Source: Melieria omissa
Lineage: Eukaryota > Arthropoda > Insecta > Diptera > Ulidiidae
Assembly: GCA_963971225.1 (NCBI GenBank)
Contig: CAXARI010000032.1
Coordinates: 1,116,001 to 1,180,000, forward strand
Direction of reading: 5' to 3'
Length of the DNA: 64,000 nucleotides
Below, one piece after another: positions 1 to 9,609 of the stretch (position 1 is the first letter of the stretch; each line of letters starts with the position of its first letter). The notes under the pieces are model-generated. The model was not told the DNA's origin and made no database searches. It saw only the letters and a list, made by a program, of their open reading frames with translations. Both the position numbers and the translations under genes were made by a program.

Positions 1-1
1 G

Positions 2-1849
2 TTAGACGAAATGTACGCATGGACGGATTCTACTGTCACCCTAGCTTGGTTGCAAGGCCATCCAAGTCGATGGTCAACTTTTGTTGCTAACCGCGTTGCT
101 GATGTGCAAGAGGTTTTGCCGCCTGAACGTTGGAGACACGTACGCTCGGAGCACAATCCAGCTGACTGTGCCTCTAGAGGCGTTACGCCGTCTCATCTGC
201 TTGCACACCCCTTGTGGTGGCATGGTCCCCATTGGTTGCGTAGCGCTAAAAGTGAATGGAAGCATCAAACGTCACAACACACAACCGAACTGGAATTGAA
301 GAGCCGCAATCTGGCGGCGAACGTCGTCCAAACAAAAGAGTGTTGGGAACTACTCACGAGGTATTCCACTTACGCAAAACTGAGAAGAGTCACCGCTTAC
401 GTCAGGCGCTTTCTCGTTAATATACGAGCCAAAATTAAAGCAGCTACATTGTCAACTGGGTCTCTTACTTACATCGAACTAAAGGAAGCAGAACTCGCAT
501 TAATTAGGTATGTTCAATGGCATACATTTTCTAACGAAATATCTCTTTGTAGAGCGAAAAAACCGATTCCCCTAAGAAGTAGCCTTCTCCGTTTGCAACC
601 GTTTTTGGATGATGATGGACTGCTTCGAGTCGGTGGCCGCATAAAAAATGCAGCCATCGCAAACTACACTAAACATCCGATTGTTTTGCCAAAGGGGACG
701 CCACTCGCTCATCTCATCATTACTGACATTCATCGCAACACATTGCACGCTGGCCCTCAGATAATGCAAGTTGTACTGCAACGTCGCTTCTGGGTCATAT
801 CCTCTCGAAATATAATTCGCAAGATTTATCGTAACTGTGTAAGGTGCAAGCGATTAAATTCAACTTCCAGTCAACAGTTCATGGCTGAACTACCGCGTTG
901 CCGCACGACATACAGTCGTTGCTTTCTTCGAAGCGCTGTTGATTTCGCCGGTCCGTTCAACTACAAATTCGCATATGGACGTGGATCGAAATCAACCAAG
1001 GGGTACATTTGCTCTTTCATCTGTATGTGCACAGGTGCCATGCATCTGGAGTTTGCTGGAGATCTTTCCTCGGATACGTTCCTTGGCGCCTTTAAACGTT
1101 TTGTCAATCGTAGAGGATATTGCAAGGACATATATTCCGATAATGGAACCAATTTTGTCGGCGCTGATAAGACCATTCGTTTGATGCTCGATCAATGCAT
1201 GGCCGACCAAACTGTTTCGTCATACTTCGCTGATGCCGGTATTACTTGGCATTTCAACCCTCCGAATGCTCCCCATATGGGCGGGTATTGGGAGACCGGC
1301 ATAAAGAGAGTGAAGTACCATCTGAAGAGGGCACTCGGAGAGACGCTGCTTACCTTCGAAGGCTTCTGTACTTTGTTGACCGAGATCGAGGCCTGTGTGA
1401 ATTCGCGACCGCTATGTGTAAATGTATCCGACCCTACTGATTTCGAAATTCTGACGCCAGGCCATTTCATCATTGGAGAGCCTTTGAAAGGGCTGCCTGA
1501 ACCTGATGCTGAAGTTTTCACTGGTACGCTTCAACAACGCTGGCGGATCATCACTCTCATTAGACAACATTTCTGGCATCGCTGGCGAGATGAATATTTA
1601 GTTAGTCTACAACGCCGCAGTAAATGGTTTCGTCAGTCGCCGAGTTTACTCGAGGGTGACATTGTGGTTCTGATGGACAAGGGTACACCCCCCACAAAAT
1701 GGAAGCTGGCTAGAGTGTCGAAGTGCCACCCAGGCAAGGATGGTCTAGTGCGAGTCGTCAGTTTGAAAACAGCTGATGGTGAATGCCTTCGCCCTATAAC
1801 AAAGCTTTGTCGTTTGCCTATTGAACAAGATATTTTTACACGAAAGTAG
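2..1849 (+). CDS. pol: BEL/Pao pol polyprotein, C-terminal part (RNase H end and integrase)
   Basis: This is the C-terminal part of a retrotransposon polyprotein. Its integrase would insert element cDNA into host DNA in the nucleus. The frame is open to the left edge (three sense codons before the ATG at 11), so that ATG is internal and the true start is outside. Residues are numbered from it; 612 precede the TAG stop. Residues 1-57 are the end of an RNase H-like domain, with D6 in TDST and an NPAD motif at 49-52. A linker follows. The integrase zinc-binding domain shows H241, H246, C276 and C279. The catalytic core at about 305-470 has the triad D311 (VDFAGP), D377 (SDNGTNF) and E428 (GGYWE). 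The wide D-E spacing of 51 fits the BEL group. Residues 505-604 resemble the DUF5641 domain of Pao integrases, with PGKDGLVRV and RPITKL. I see no frameshift or stop. Family assignment is from motifs only. Confidence 0.92.
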   Translation, partial: LDEMYAWTDSTVTLAWLQGHPSRWSTFVANRVADVQEVLPPERWRHVRSEHNPADCASRGVTPSHLLAHPLWWHGPHWLRSAKSEWKHQTSQHTTELELKSRNLAANVVQTKECWELLTRYSTYAKLRRVTAYVRRFLVNIRAKIKAATLSTGSLTYIELKEAELALIRYVQWHTFSNEISLCRAKKPIPLRSSLLRLQPFLDDDGLLRVGGRIKNAAIANYTKHPIVLPKGTPLAHLIITDIHRNTLHAGPQIMQVVLQRRFWVISSRNIIRKIYRNCVRCKRLNSTSSQQFMAELPRCRTTYSRCFLRSAVDFAGPFNYKFAYGRGSKSTKGYICSFICMCTGAMHLEFAGDLSSDTFLGAFKRFVNRRGYCKDIYSDNGTNFVGADKTIRLMLDQCMADQTVSSYFADAGITWHFNPPNAPHMGGYWETGIKRVKYHLKRALGETLLTFEGFCTLLTEIEACVNSRPLCVNVSDPTDFEILTPGHFIIGEPLKGLPEPDAEVFTGTLQQRWRIITLIRQHFWHRWRDEYLVSLQRRSKWFRQSPSLLEGDIVVLMDKGTPPTKWKLARVSKCHPGKDGLVRVVSLKTADGECLRPITKLCRLPIEQDIFTRK

Positions 1850-1953
1850 TTGTGAGGCGATATTCGAAAGTGTGTATCTTGAATATGTATATTGAATTCT
1901 TGATTTTGTTGCATTAATGTTGAACTTCGCTACCTTGTTCAAGGCCGGGGCTA
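1850..1953 (+). other. BEL/Pao 3' untranslated region with polypurine tract
   Basis: This 104-bp stretch joins the pol stop to the LTR and has no long frame of its own. A purine-rich, G-rich stretch at 1941-1950 (AAGGCCGGGG) lies three bases before the LTR's TGTTGG. I read it as the polypurine tract that primes plus-strand DNA synthesis, as in other BEL-type elements. The exact primer end cannot be fixed by eye. Confidence 0.7.
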
Positions 1954-2142
1954 TGTTGGCTCCATTATGGCGAATTAGTTTAGAATGTTATGCTGGCAAT
2001 GCCACCGTTTTCTTTTACTCTCTCTTCTGTCATAAATAAAGTTCAAACCGCATCAGTGCTGCAAAAAGAATAGTTCCTACTGCTAGTGTAAGTTCACGCT
2101 CTTGTCGCAATAATTAACAATAAAACCGCAACAACTGCAACA
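1954..2142 (+). repeat. 3' LTR of the BEL/Pao element (about 189 bp)
   Basis: It begins TGTTGGCTCC just after the polypurine tract and ends GCAACA at the switch to satellite sequence, matching the usual TG...CA ends of LTRs. It contains a poly(A) signal and a pyrimidine-rich run just before it. The length is short for this group. Because the 5' LTR is outside the window, the left boundary rests on the TG and the polypurine tract rather than on comparison of two LTRs. A start a little further left is possible. Confidence 0.75.
2035..2040 (+). promoter_or_regulatory. Poly(A) signal in the LTR
   Basis: A perfect AATAAA lies in CATAAATAAAG, about 100 bp before the LTR end and downstream of a TC-rich tract. 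It is the natural candidate to end the element's transcript. The overlapping TAAATAAA could also serve as a TATA-like promoter element in the 5' LTR. Confidence 0.55.
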
Positions 2143-2153
2143 GTATGGGTTAC

Positions 2154-2328
2154 GTTAATAAAAAACCCCTTAAAATGTAGCTAGAGATTGCAGCTTTATC
2201 AAATTAAATCAATAATTTGATTACTATTAGGCAATCATGAACAGATCGATGCGCAAGAGTGACATTAAATGGCTGCCTACTGCAAAATCGATAAAATGCT
2301 TGTAAAATATGATGATTCTAGGTTTATA
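2154..2328. repeat. Monomer A of the higher-order repeat (175 bp)
   Basis: It opens with an AT-rich GTTAATAAAA stretch and then CCTTAAAATGTAGC, the motif that also starts monomers B, C and D in changed form. It holds the box GATCGATGCGCAAG followed by GTGACATTAAATGGCTGCC, and ends near AAAATGCTTG. It resembles D most closely in the box region. Confidence 0.8.
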
Positions 2329-2848
2329 GAAAAAATAATAACCTTAAAACCTAGCTGGAGTTTTGAGCTTTCATAAATGGGGTCAATCTTCTCGCTATCT
2401 CAAATAATGCAGGAGAATTTCGTTGTGGAAAAGTGATATCGACCACATGATACATCTATATCAGGGGTGCCCAAAGTCTTCTTATGGAAAAGCAAAAACC
2501 AATACATTTAAACTTGCCCAAAAAAATGCAAACAAATTATTTAATTAATTGAATTAGTTGAAAGCACATTGTGCATTTCGCTTGACCCTTAAAATTATAA
2601 GTGAAAAAAATATAATGTTCCCATTTGTCATTGCCGAAAGGCCAACCAATCGCCAAAACAAAAACTACAACAACAAAAGCATCTAATTTTTTTTCATACA
2701 TAGAATTTCTTGAGGAAACAAAACAAAAATCCGCGCAGCCCCCACACGTGTTGCTTCGTTGCTGTCACAACAACGACTGATTGAAAGAATGCACCTCTGA
2801 TCTATATAACCAATCAAATGCTTGTGGAACCTAAGTACGCACAATCAC
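2329..2848. repeat. Monomer B, split by the hAT-type element
   Basis: The left part (2329-2461) begins AATAATAACCTTAAAACC and reads TAGCTGGAG where A reads TAGCTAGAG. The right part resumes at 2808 and reaches AAATGCTTGTGG, the counterpart of AAATGCTTGTAA in A. Without the element and one target copy, B is 174 bp, the same as its neighbours. This confirms a clean insertion. Confidence 0.8.
2462..2799. mobile_element. hAT-type miniature element (MITE), 338 bp, reference copy
   Basis: The left end CAGGGGTGCCCAAAG and right end GAATGCACCTCTG form imperfect terminal inverted repeats: CAGGGGTGC against CAGAGGTGC, one mismatch in nine. It is flanked by a perfect 8-bp direct repeat ATCTATAT at 2454-2461 and 2800-2807. 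Known: hAT elements make 8-bp duplications and many start CAGGGGTG. The site fits both nTnnnnAn and nnnTAnnn target patterns. There is no transposase, so it would depend on an autonomous relative. In other full-length units the element starts 319 bases after the unit start. Forms are 338 bp (common), 339 bp (P units with a longer A-run) and about 356 bp (18-bp AT-rich gain). The inside holds an ACACGTGT palindrome and GTTG...CAAC inverted motifs. Confidence 0.88.
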
Positions 2849-2970
2849 TTTAATCAAAATGGCGTCAAAATTAAGCCAGAGTGACCACCTTTCAATAATT
2901 TGGTAAATAAAAAAATATCCCACCGGCAGCATGATCGAAATTATGGCTGTTAAATCTCGACCCGTTAACG
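2849..2970. repeat. Monomer E, shortened (122 bp)
   Basis: It begins TTTAATCAAAATGG and carries TTAAGCCAGAGTG, matching TTTAGCCAGAGTC of monomer D. It has GATCGAAATTATGGC near its end. It is about 55 bp shorter than the other monomers and the most diverged, so it probably lost an internal piece before the higher-order repeat spread. The edges are set by comparison with A to D and may be off by several bases. Confidence 0.6.
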
Positions 2971-3150
2971 GATTTTAATAATATTATGCCTTATTATTTA
3001 GCTAGACTCGTATGCTTTCTATAATGGTATCAATCATCCTTCTATACCCCAAGGTTCGAAAGCAAATCGATTTGGAACGGTGACTTTGAAAAAATTGCTA
3101 CTTGGGTGCAACCACTAAAATGCTTGTCAACACCAAATGCATAAGTGCAT
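2971..3150. repeat. Monomer C of the higher-order repeat (180 bp)
   Basis: It begins GATTTTAATAATATTATGCC and has TAGCTAGACTCGTATGCTT, close to D's TAGCCAGAGTCTTATGCTT. Its box is AAATCGATTTGGAACG followed by GTGACTTTGAAAAA, aligned with GTGACATTAAA in A. It ends with AAAATGCTTGTCAACACC. C and D look like the closest pair, so they may stem from a late duplication. Confidence 0.78.
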
Positions 3151-3333
3151 ATTAATAATTGACCCCTTAAAATTTAGCCAGAGTCTTATGCTTTCTATAT
3201 TGGTCCCTAACTTTTCATTATCCTTCAGGAATAATGAGCATATCGATGCGCAAGGATAACATTGAAAAACTGCCTATTACAAAATACACACTCACCACTA
3301 AAGTGCTTATAGATTCCAAACGGTACAGGTTAC
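3151..3333. repeat. Monomer D of the higher-order repeat (183 bp)
   Basis: It begins ATTAATAATTGACCCC, then CTTAAAATTTAGCC and TATGCTTTCTATATTGG. The box is ATATCGATGCGCAAGG followed by ATAACATTGAAAAACTGCC, nearly the same as in A. It crosses the chosen unit boundary and ends in the first 11 bases of U2. Confidence 0.78.
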
Positions 3334-4504
3334 GTTAATAAAAAACCCCTTAAAATGTAGCTAGAGATCCCAGCTTTATCAAATTAAATCAATAATTTGA
3401 TTACTATTCGGCAATCATGAACAGATCGATGCGCAAGAGTGACATTAAATGGCTGCCTACTGCAAAATCGATAAAATGCTTGTAAAATATGATGATTCTA
3501 GGTTTATAGAAAAACTAATAACCTTAAAACCTAGCTGGAGTTTTGAGCTCTCATAAATGGGGTCAATCTTCTCGCTATCTCAGATAATGCAGGAGAACTT
3601 CGTTGTGGAAAAGTGATATCGACCACATGATACATCTATATCAGGGGTGCCCAAAATCTTCTTATGGAAAAGCAAAAACCAATACATGTAAAGTTGACCA
3701 AAAAAATGCAAACAAATTATTTAGTTAATTGAATTAGTTGAAAGCACATTGTGCATTTCGCTTGACCCTTAAAATTATAAGTGAAAAAAATATAATGTTC
3801 CCATTTGTCATTGCCGAAAGGCCAACCAATCGCCAAAACAAAAACTACAACAACAAAAGCATCTAATTTTTTTTCATACATAGAATTTCTTGAGGAAACA
3901 AAAAAAAAAATCCGCGCAGCCCCCACACGTGTTGCTTCGTTGCTGTCACAACAACGACTGATTGAAAGAATGCACCTCTGATCTATATAACCAATCAAAT
4001 GCTTGTGGAACCTAAGTACGCACAATCACTTTAATCAAAATGGCGTCAAAATTAAGCCAGAGTGACCACCTTTCAATAATTTGGTAAATAAAAAAAATAT
4101 CCCACCGGCAGCATGATCGAAATTATGGCTGTTAAATCTCGACCCGTTAACGGATTTTAATATTATTATGCCTTATTATTTAGCTACACTCGTATGCTTT
4201 CTATAATGGTATCAATCATCCTTCTATACCCCAAGATTCGAAAGCAAATCGATTTGGAACGGTGACTTTGAAAAAATTGCTACTTGGGTGCAACCACTAA
4301 AATGCTTGTCAACACCAAATGCATAAGTGCATATTAATAATTGACCCCTTAAAATTTAGCCGGAGTCTTATGCTTTCTATATTGGTCCCTAACTTTTCAT
4401 TATCCTTCAGGAATAATGAGCATATCGATGCGCAAGGATAACATTGAAAAACTGCCTATTACAAAATACACACTCACCACTAAAGTGCTTATAGATTCCA
4501 AACG
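3323..4504. repeat. P-type unit U2 (1182 bp)
   Basis: This is the reference for the P type. Linked differences from the common type include GTACAGG at the start, GATCCCAGC, ATTCGGC, AAACTAATAACC, GAGCTCTC, AGAACTTC, AAAATCTTC, AAAGTTGACC, TTAGTTAATT, TATTATTATGCC, GCTACACTC, AAGATTCG and AGCCGGAG. An unbroken A-run in the element makes it one base longer. The element is at 3642-3980. The unit is followed by short unit U3. Confidence 0.92.
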
Positions 4505-5167
4505 GTATGGGTTACGTTAATAAAAAACCCCTTAAAATGTAGCTAGAGATTGCAGCTTTATCAAATTAAATCAATAATTTGATTACTATTAGGCAATCAT
4601 GAACAGATCGATGCGCAAGAGTGACATTAAATGGCTGCCTACTGCAAAATCGATTGGAAAAGTGATATCGACCACATGATACATCTATATCAGGGGTGCC
4701 CAAAGTCTTCTTATGGAAAAGCAAAAACCAATACATTTAAAGTTGCCCAAAAAAATGCAAACAAATTAAATAATAATAAATAATTAAATAATTAATTGAA
4801 TTAGTTGAAAGCACATTGTGCATTTCGCTTGACCCTTAAAATTATAAGTGAAAAAAATATAATGTTCCCATTTGTCAATCATCCTTCTATACCCCAAGGT
4901 TCGAAAGCAAATCGATTTGGAACGGTGACTTTGAAAAAATTGCTACTTGGGTGCAACCACTAAAATGCTTGTCAACACCAAATGCATAAGTGCATATTAA
5001 TAATTGACCCCTTAAAATTTAGCCAGAGTCTTCTGCTTTCTATATTGGTCCCTAACTTTTCATTATCCTTCAGGAATAATGAGCATATCGATGCGCAAGG
5101 ATAACATTGAAAAACTGCCTATTACAAAATACACACTCACCACTAAAGTGCTTATAGATTCCAAACG
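4505..5167. repeat. Short deletion unit U3 (663 bp)
   Basis: Compared with a 1198-bp unit it lacks two blocks. One is 133 bp running from AATCGAT in monomer A to TGGAAAAG in monomer B. The other is 402 bp running from CATTTGTCA inside the element to ATCATCC in monomer C, with TCA shared at the junction. It keeps only the left part of the hAT-type element, from 4691, and loses the rest of B, all of E and the start of C. It carries the long AT-rich form. Confidence 0.93.
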
Positions 5168-6341
5168 GTACAGGTTACGTTAATAAAAAACCCCTTAAAA
5201 TGTAGCTAGAGATCCCAGCTTTATCAAATTAAATCAATAATTTGATTACTATTCGGCAATCATGAACAGATCGATGCGCAAGAGTGACATTAAATGGCTG
5301 CCTACTGCAAAATCGATAAAATGCTTGTAAAATATGATGATTCTAGGTTTATAGAAAAACTAATAACCTTAAAACCTAGCTGGAGTTTTGAGCTCTCATA
5401 AATGGGGTCAATCTTCTCGCTATCTCAGATAATGCAGGAGAACTTCGTTGTGGAAAAGTGATATCGACCACATGATACATCTATATCAGGGGTGCCCAAA
5501 ATCTTCTTATGGAAAAGCAAAAACCAATACATGTAAAGTTGACCAAAAAAATGCAAACAAATTATTTAGTTAATTGAATTAGTTGAAAGCACATTGTGCA
5601 TTTCGCTTGACCCTTAAAATTATAAGTGAAAAAAATATAATGTTCCCATTTGTCATTGCCGAAAGGCCAACCAATCGCCAAAACAAAAACTACAACAACA
5701 AAAGCATCTAATTTTTTTTCATACATAGAATTTCTTGAGGAAACAAAAAAAAAAATCCGCGCAGCCCCCACACGTGTTGCTTCGTTGCTGTCACAACAAC
5801 GACTGATTGAAAGAATGCACCTCTGATCTATATAACCAATCAAATGCTTGTGGAACCTAAGTACGCTTTAATCAAAATGGCGTCAAAATTAAGCCAGAGT
5901 GACCACCTTTCAATAATTTGGTAAATAAAAAAAATATCCCACCGGCAGCATGATCGAAATTATGGCTGTTAAATCTCGACCCGTTAACGGATTTTAATAT
6001 TATTATGCCTTATTATTTAGCTAGACTCGTATGCTTTCTATAATGGTATCAATCATCCTTCTATACCCCAAGGTTCGAAAGCAAATCGATTTGGAACGGT
6101 GACTTTGAAAAAATTGCTACTTGGGTGCAACCACTAAAATGCTTGTCAACACCAAATGCATAAGTGCATATTAATAATTGACCCCTTAAAATTTAGCCGG
6201 AGTCTTATGCTTTCTATATTGGTCCCTAACTTTTCATTATCCTTCAGGAATAATGAGCATATCGATGCGCAAGGATAACATTGAAAAACTGCCTATTACA
6301 AAATACACACTCACCACTAAAGTGCTTATAGATTCCAAACG
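5168..6341. repeat. P-type unit U4 (1174 bp)
   Basis: A P unit like U2, except that 8 bp (ACAATCAC) are missing after AAGTACGC near 5865 and GCTAGACTC replaces GCTACACTC in monomer C. It is followed by short unit U5. With U3 it shows the P-plus-short pair repeated in tandem. Confidence 0.92.
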
Positions 6342-7004
6342 GTATGGGTTACGTTAATAAAAAACCCCTTAAAATGTAGCTAGAGATTGCAGCTTTATCA
6401 AATTAAATCAATAATTTGATTACTATTAGGCAATCATGAACAGATCGATGCGCAAGAGTGACATTAAATGGCTGCCTACTGCAAAATCGATTGGAAAAGT
6501 GATATCGACCACATGATACATCTATATCAGGGGTGCCCAAAGTCTTCTTATGGAAAAGCAAAAACCAATACATTTAAAGTTGCCCAAAAAAATGCAAACA
6601 AATTAAATAATAATAAATAATTAAATAATTAATTGAATTAGTTGAAAGCACATTGTGCATTTCGCTTGACCCTTAAAATTATAAGTGAAAAAAATATAAT
6701 GTTCCCATTTGTCAATCATCCTTCTATACCCCAAGGTTCGAAAGCAAATCGATTTGGAACGGTGACTTTGAAAAAATTGCTACTTGGGTGCAACCACTAA
6801 AATGCTTGTCAACACCAAATGCATAAGTGCATATTAATAATTGACCCCTTAAAATTTAGCCAGAGTCTTATGCTTTCTATATTGGTCCCTAACTTTTCAT
6901 TATCCTTCAGGAATAATGAGCATATCGATGCGCAAGGATAACATTGAAAAACTGCCTATTACAAAATACACACTCACCACTAAAGTGCTTATAGATTCCA
7001 AACG
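6342..7004. repeat. Short deletion unit U5 (663 bp)
   Basis: The same two deletion junctions as U3, nearly identical in sequence, with the truncated element starting at 6528. The U2-U3 and U4-U5 pairs lie side by side, pointing to tandem duplication of a P-plus-short pair. Confidence 0.93.
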
Positions 7005-8202
7005 GTATGGGTTACGTTAATAAAAAACCCCTTAAAATGTAGCTAGAGATTGCAGCTTTATCAAATTAAATCAATAATTTGATTACTATTAGGCAATCAT
7101 GAACAGATCGATGCGCAAGAGTGACATTAAATGGCTGCCTACTGCAAAATCGATAAAATGCTTGTAAAATATGATGATTCTAGGTTTATAGAAAAAATAA
7201 TAACCTTAAAACCTAGCTGGAGTTTTGAGCTTTCATAAATGGGGTCAATCTTCTCGCTATCTCAAATAATGCAGGATACTTTCGTTGTGGAAAAGTCATA
7301 TCGACCACATGATACATCTATATCAGGGGTGCCCAAAGTCTTCTTATGGAAAAGCAAAAACCAATACATTTAAAGTTGCCCAAAAAAATGCAAACAAATT
7401 AAATAATAATAAATAATTAAATAATTAATTGAATTAGTTGAAAGCACATTGTGCATTTCGCTTGACCCTTAAAATTATAAGTGAAAAAAATATAATGTTC
7501 CCATTTGTCATTGCCGAAAGGCCAACCAATCGCCAAAACAAAAACTACAACAACAAAAGCATCTAATTTTTTTTCATACATAGAATTTCTTGAGGAAACA
7601 AAACAAAAATCCGCGCAGCCCCCACACGTGTTGCTTCGTTGCTGTCACAACAACGACTGATTGAAAGAATGCACCTCTGATCTATATAACCAATCAAATG
7701 CTTGTGGAACCTAAGTACGCACAATCACTTTAATCAAAATGGCGTCAAAATTAAGCCAGAGTGACCACCTTTCAATAATTTGGTAAATAAAAAAATATCC
7801 CACCGGCAGCATGATCGAAATTATGGCTGTTAAATCTCGACCCGTTAACGGATTTTAATAATATTATGCCTTATTATTTAGCTAGACTCGTATGCTTTCT
7901 ATAATGGTATCAATCATCCTTCTATACCCCAAGGTTCGAAAGCAAATCGATTTGGAACGGTGACTTTGAAAAAATTGCTACTTGGGTGCAACCACTAAAA
8001 TGCTTGTCAACACCAAATGCATAAGTGCATATTAATAATTGACCCCTTAAAATTTAGCCAGAGTCTTATGCTTTCTATATTGGTCCCTAACTTTTCATTA
8101 TCCTTCAGGAATAATGAGCATATCGATGCGCAAGGATAACATTGAAAAACTGCCTATTACAAAATACACACTCACCACTAAAGTGCTTATAGATTCCAAA
8201 CG
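7005..8202. repeat. Common unit U6 (1198 bp, long AT-rich form)
   Basis: It carries the 18-bp AT-rich gain in the element (7324-7679) and two private marks: AGGATACTTTCG for AGGAGAATTTCG, and AAAGTCATATCG for AAAGTGATATCG. Both marks return together in U17, over 12 kb away. U25 has the first but not the second. Confidence 0.92.
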
Positions 8203-9609
8203 GTATGGGTTACGTTAATAAAAAACCCCTTAAAATGAAGCTAGAGATTGCAGCTTTATCAAATTAAATCAATAATTTGATTACTATTAGGCAATCATGA
8301 ACAGATCGATGCGCAAGAGTGACATTAAATGGCTGCCTACTGCAAAATCGATAAAATGCTTGTAAAATATGATGATTCTAGGTTTATAGAAAAAATAATA
8401 ACCTTAAAACCTAGCTGGAGTTTTGAGCTTTCATAAATGGGGTCAATCTTCTCGCTATCTCAAATAATGCAGGAGAATTTCGTTGTGGAAAAGTGATATC
8501 GACCACATGATACATCTATATCAGGGGTGCCCAAAGTCTTCTTATGGAAAAGCAAAAACCAATACATTTAAACTTGCCCAAAAAAATGCAAACAAATTAT
8601 TTAATTAATTGAATTAGTTGAAAGCACATTGTGCATTTCGCTTGACCCTTAAAATTATAAGTGAAAAAAATATAATGTTCCCATTTGTCATTGCCGAAAG
8701 GCCAACCAATCGCCAAAACAAAAACTACAACAACAAAAGCATCTAATTTTTTTTCATACATAGAATTTCTTGAGGAAACAAAACAAAAATCCGCGCAGCC
8801 CCCACACGTGTTGCTTCGTTGCTGTCACAACAACGACTGATTGAAAGAATGCACCTCTGATCTATATAACCAATCAAATGCTTGTGGAACCTAAGTACGC
8901 ACAATCACTTTAATCAAAATGGCGTCAAAATTAAGCCAGAGTGACCACCTTTCACCAATTTGGTAAATAAAAAAAATATCCCACCGGCAGCATGATCGAA
9001 ATTATGGCTGTTAAATCTCGACCCGTTAACGGATTTTAATATTATTATGCCTTATTATTTAGCTACACTCGTATGCTTTCTATAATGGAATCAATCATCC
9101 TTCTATACCCCAAGGTTCGAAAGCAAATCGATTTGGAACGGTGACTTTGAAAAAATTGCTACTTGGGTGCAACCACTAAAATGCTTGTCAACACCAAATG
9201 CATAAGTGCATATTAACCCTCAAATGCATATTGATGCCTTTAGGCACACTAACATATTTGTGTATATCTTCAAATGAAACCCCGATATAATATTTTGAAA
9301 CGACAACCACATTCGAAATCTGTTTGCTAATATTTAGTAGTTTATTAATATTTAATTCACTTTTCAGTGGTTTTCTGTGTAAAAAAGAAAAACCAATGTT
9401 TATCAAGCAAACGCGAAAATAATTCATGCATTTGAGGGTTAATAATTGACCCCTTAAAATTTAGCCAGAGTCTTATGCTTTCTATATTGGTCCCTAACTT
9501 TTCATTATCCTTCAGGAATAATGAGCATATCGATGCGCAAGGATAACATTGAAAAACTGCCTATTACAAAATACACACTCACCACTAAAGTGCTTATAGA
9601 TTCCAAACG
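8203..9609. repeat. Common unit U7 (1407 bp) with a transposon insertion
   Basis: Without the 226 bp of insertion and target duplication this is an 1181-bp unit. It has AATGAAGC for AATGTAGC, CACCAATTTGG for CAATAATTTGG, and AATGGAATC in monomer C. The same set occurs in U18 and U20, which have the empty site, so the insertion came after these units were copied. Confidence 0.92.
9217..9438. mobile_element. piggyBac-like miniature element, 222 bp
   Basis: The ends are perfect 13-bp inverted repeats, CCCTCAAATGCAT on the left and its complement on the right. TTAA lies directly outside both ends (9213-9216 and 9439-9442), while every other unit has a single TTAA in GCATATTAATAATTG. Known: TTAA duplication with CCC-starting ends is the mark of piggyBac-type transposition. 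It has no transposase. A minus-strand open stretch of 79 codons crosses it but shows no known motif. It sits at the boundary of monomers C and D. Confidence 0.9.

Larger units (their letters stand above)
1..2142 (+). mobile_element. BEL/Pao LTR retrotransposon, 3' part
   Basis: Seen: an open pol frame with integrase motifs, then a 3' untranslated stretch with a polypurine tract and a terminal LTR that ends in CA exactly where satellite sequence begins. Known: this order (RNase H, integrase, DUF5641-like domain, LTR) is that of BEL/Pao elements, which are common in insects. The 5' LTR, gag, protease and reverse transcriptase lie beyond the left edge. The right flank begins GTATG, the satellite sequence that elsewhere follows CCAAACG. 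The element therefore appears to be inserted inside a satellite unit, with GTATG as the likely 5-bp target duplication. Its left copy cannot be seen. The uninterrupted frame suggests a fairly young insertion. Confidence 0.9.
2143..3322. repeat. Satellite unit U1 (1180 bp), reference for the common type
   Basis: This is the first unit after the LTR and is used here to describe the internal parts. In order it has monomer A, monomer B with the hAT-type element inside it, monomer E, monomer C and monomer D. Common-type marks are GTATGGG at the start, GATTGCAGC, ATTAGGC, AGCTTTC and the short ATTTAATTAATT form of the element's AT-rich stretch. Its phase is set by the LTR junction, so the split of a D monomer at its start is arbitrary. 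Confidence 0.95.

Noticed and set aside
74..1942. Several overlapping frames of 64 to 109 codons on both strands under pol
   Set aside because: They are shadows of the long pol frame, which alone carries recognisable domains.
2462..2799. Helitron or DINE-1-like element as the origin of the embedded sequence
   Set aside because: Helitrons insert without target duplication and have TC and CTRR ends. Here there are inverted ends and a perfect 8-bp duplication.
2143..3322. Match to the fly 1.688 (359-bp) satellite or another named satellite
   Set aside because: Monomer size and the sequence I can recall do not match. I cannot run a search, so no name is given.
3717..4025. A minus-strand open frame of 102 codons that recurs near-identically in U2, U13, U16, U23, U31, U33 and U36 (also truncated or altered in U4, U40 and U43)
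   Set aside because: It spans the right part of the hAT-type element and its flank, is open only where the A-run has a certain length (P units), and is broken by one base in most other units. Its similarity between copies reflects array homogenisation, not selection on a protein. No known domain is seen.
9188..9427. A minus-strand open frame of 79 codons in U7
   Set aside because: It lies almost wholly in the 222-bp piggyBac-like element, has no transposase motif, and exists only because of that insertion.
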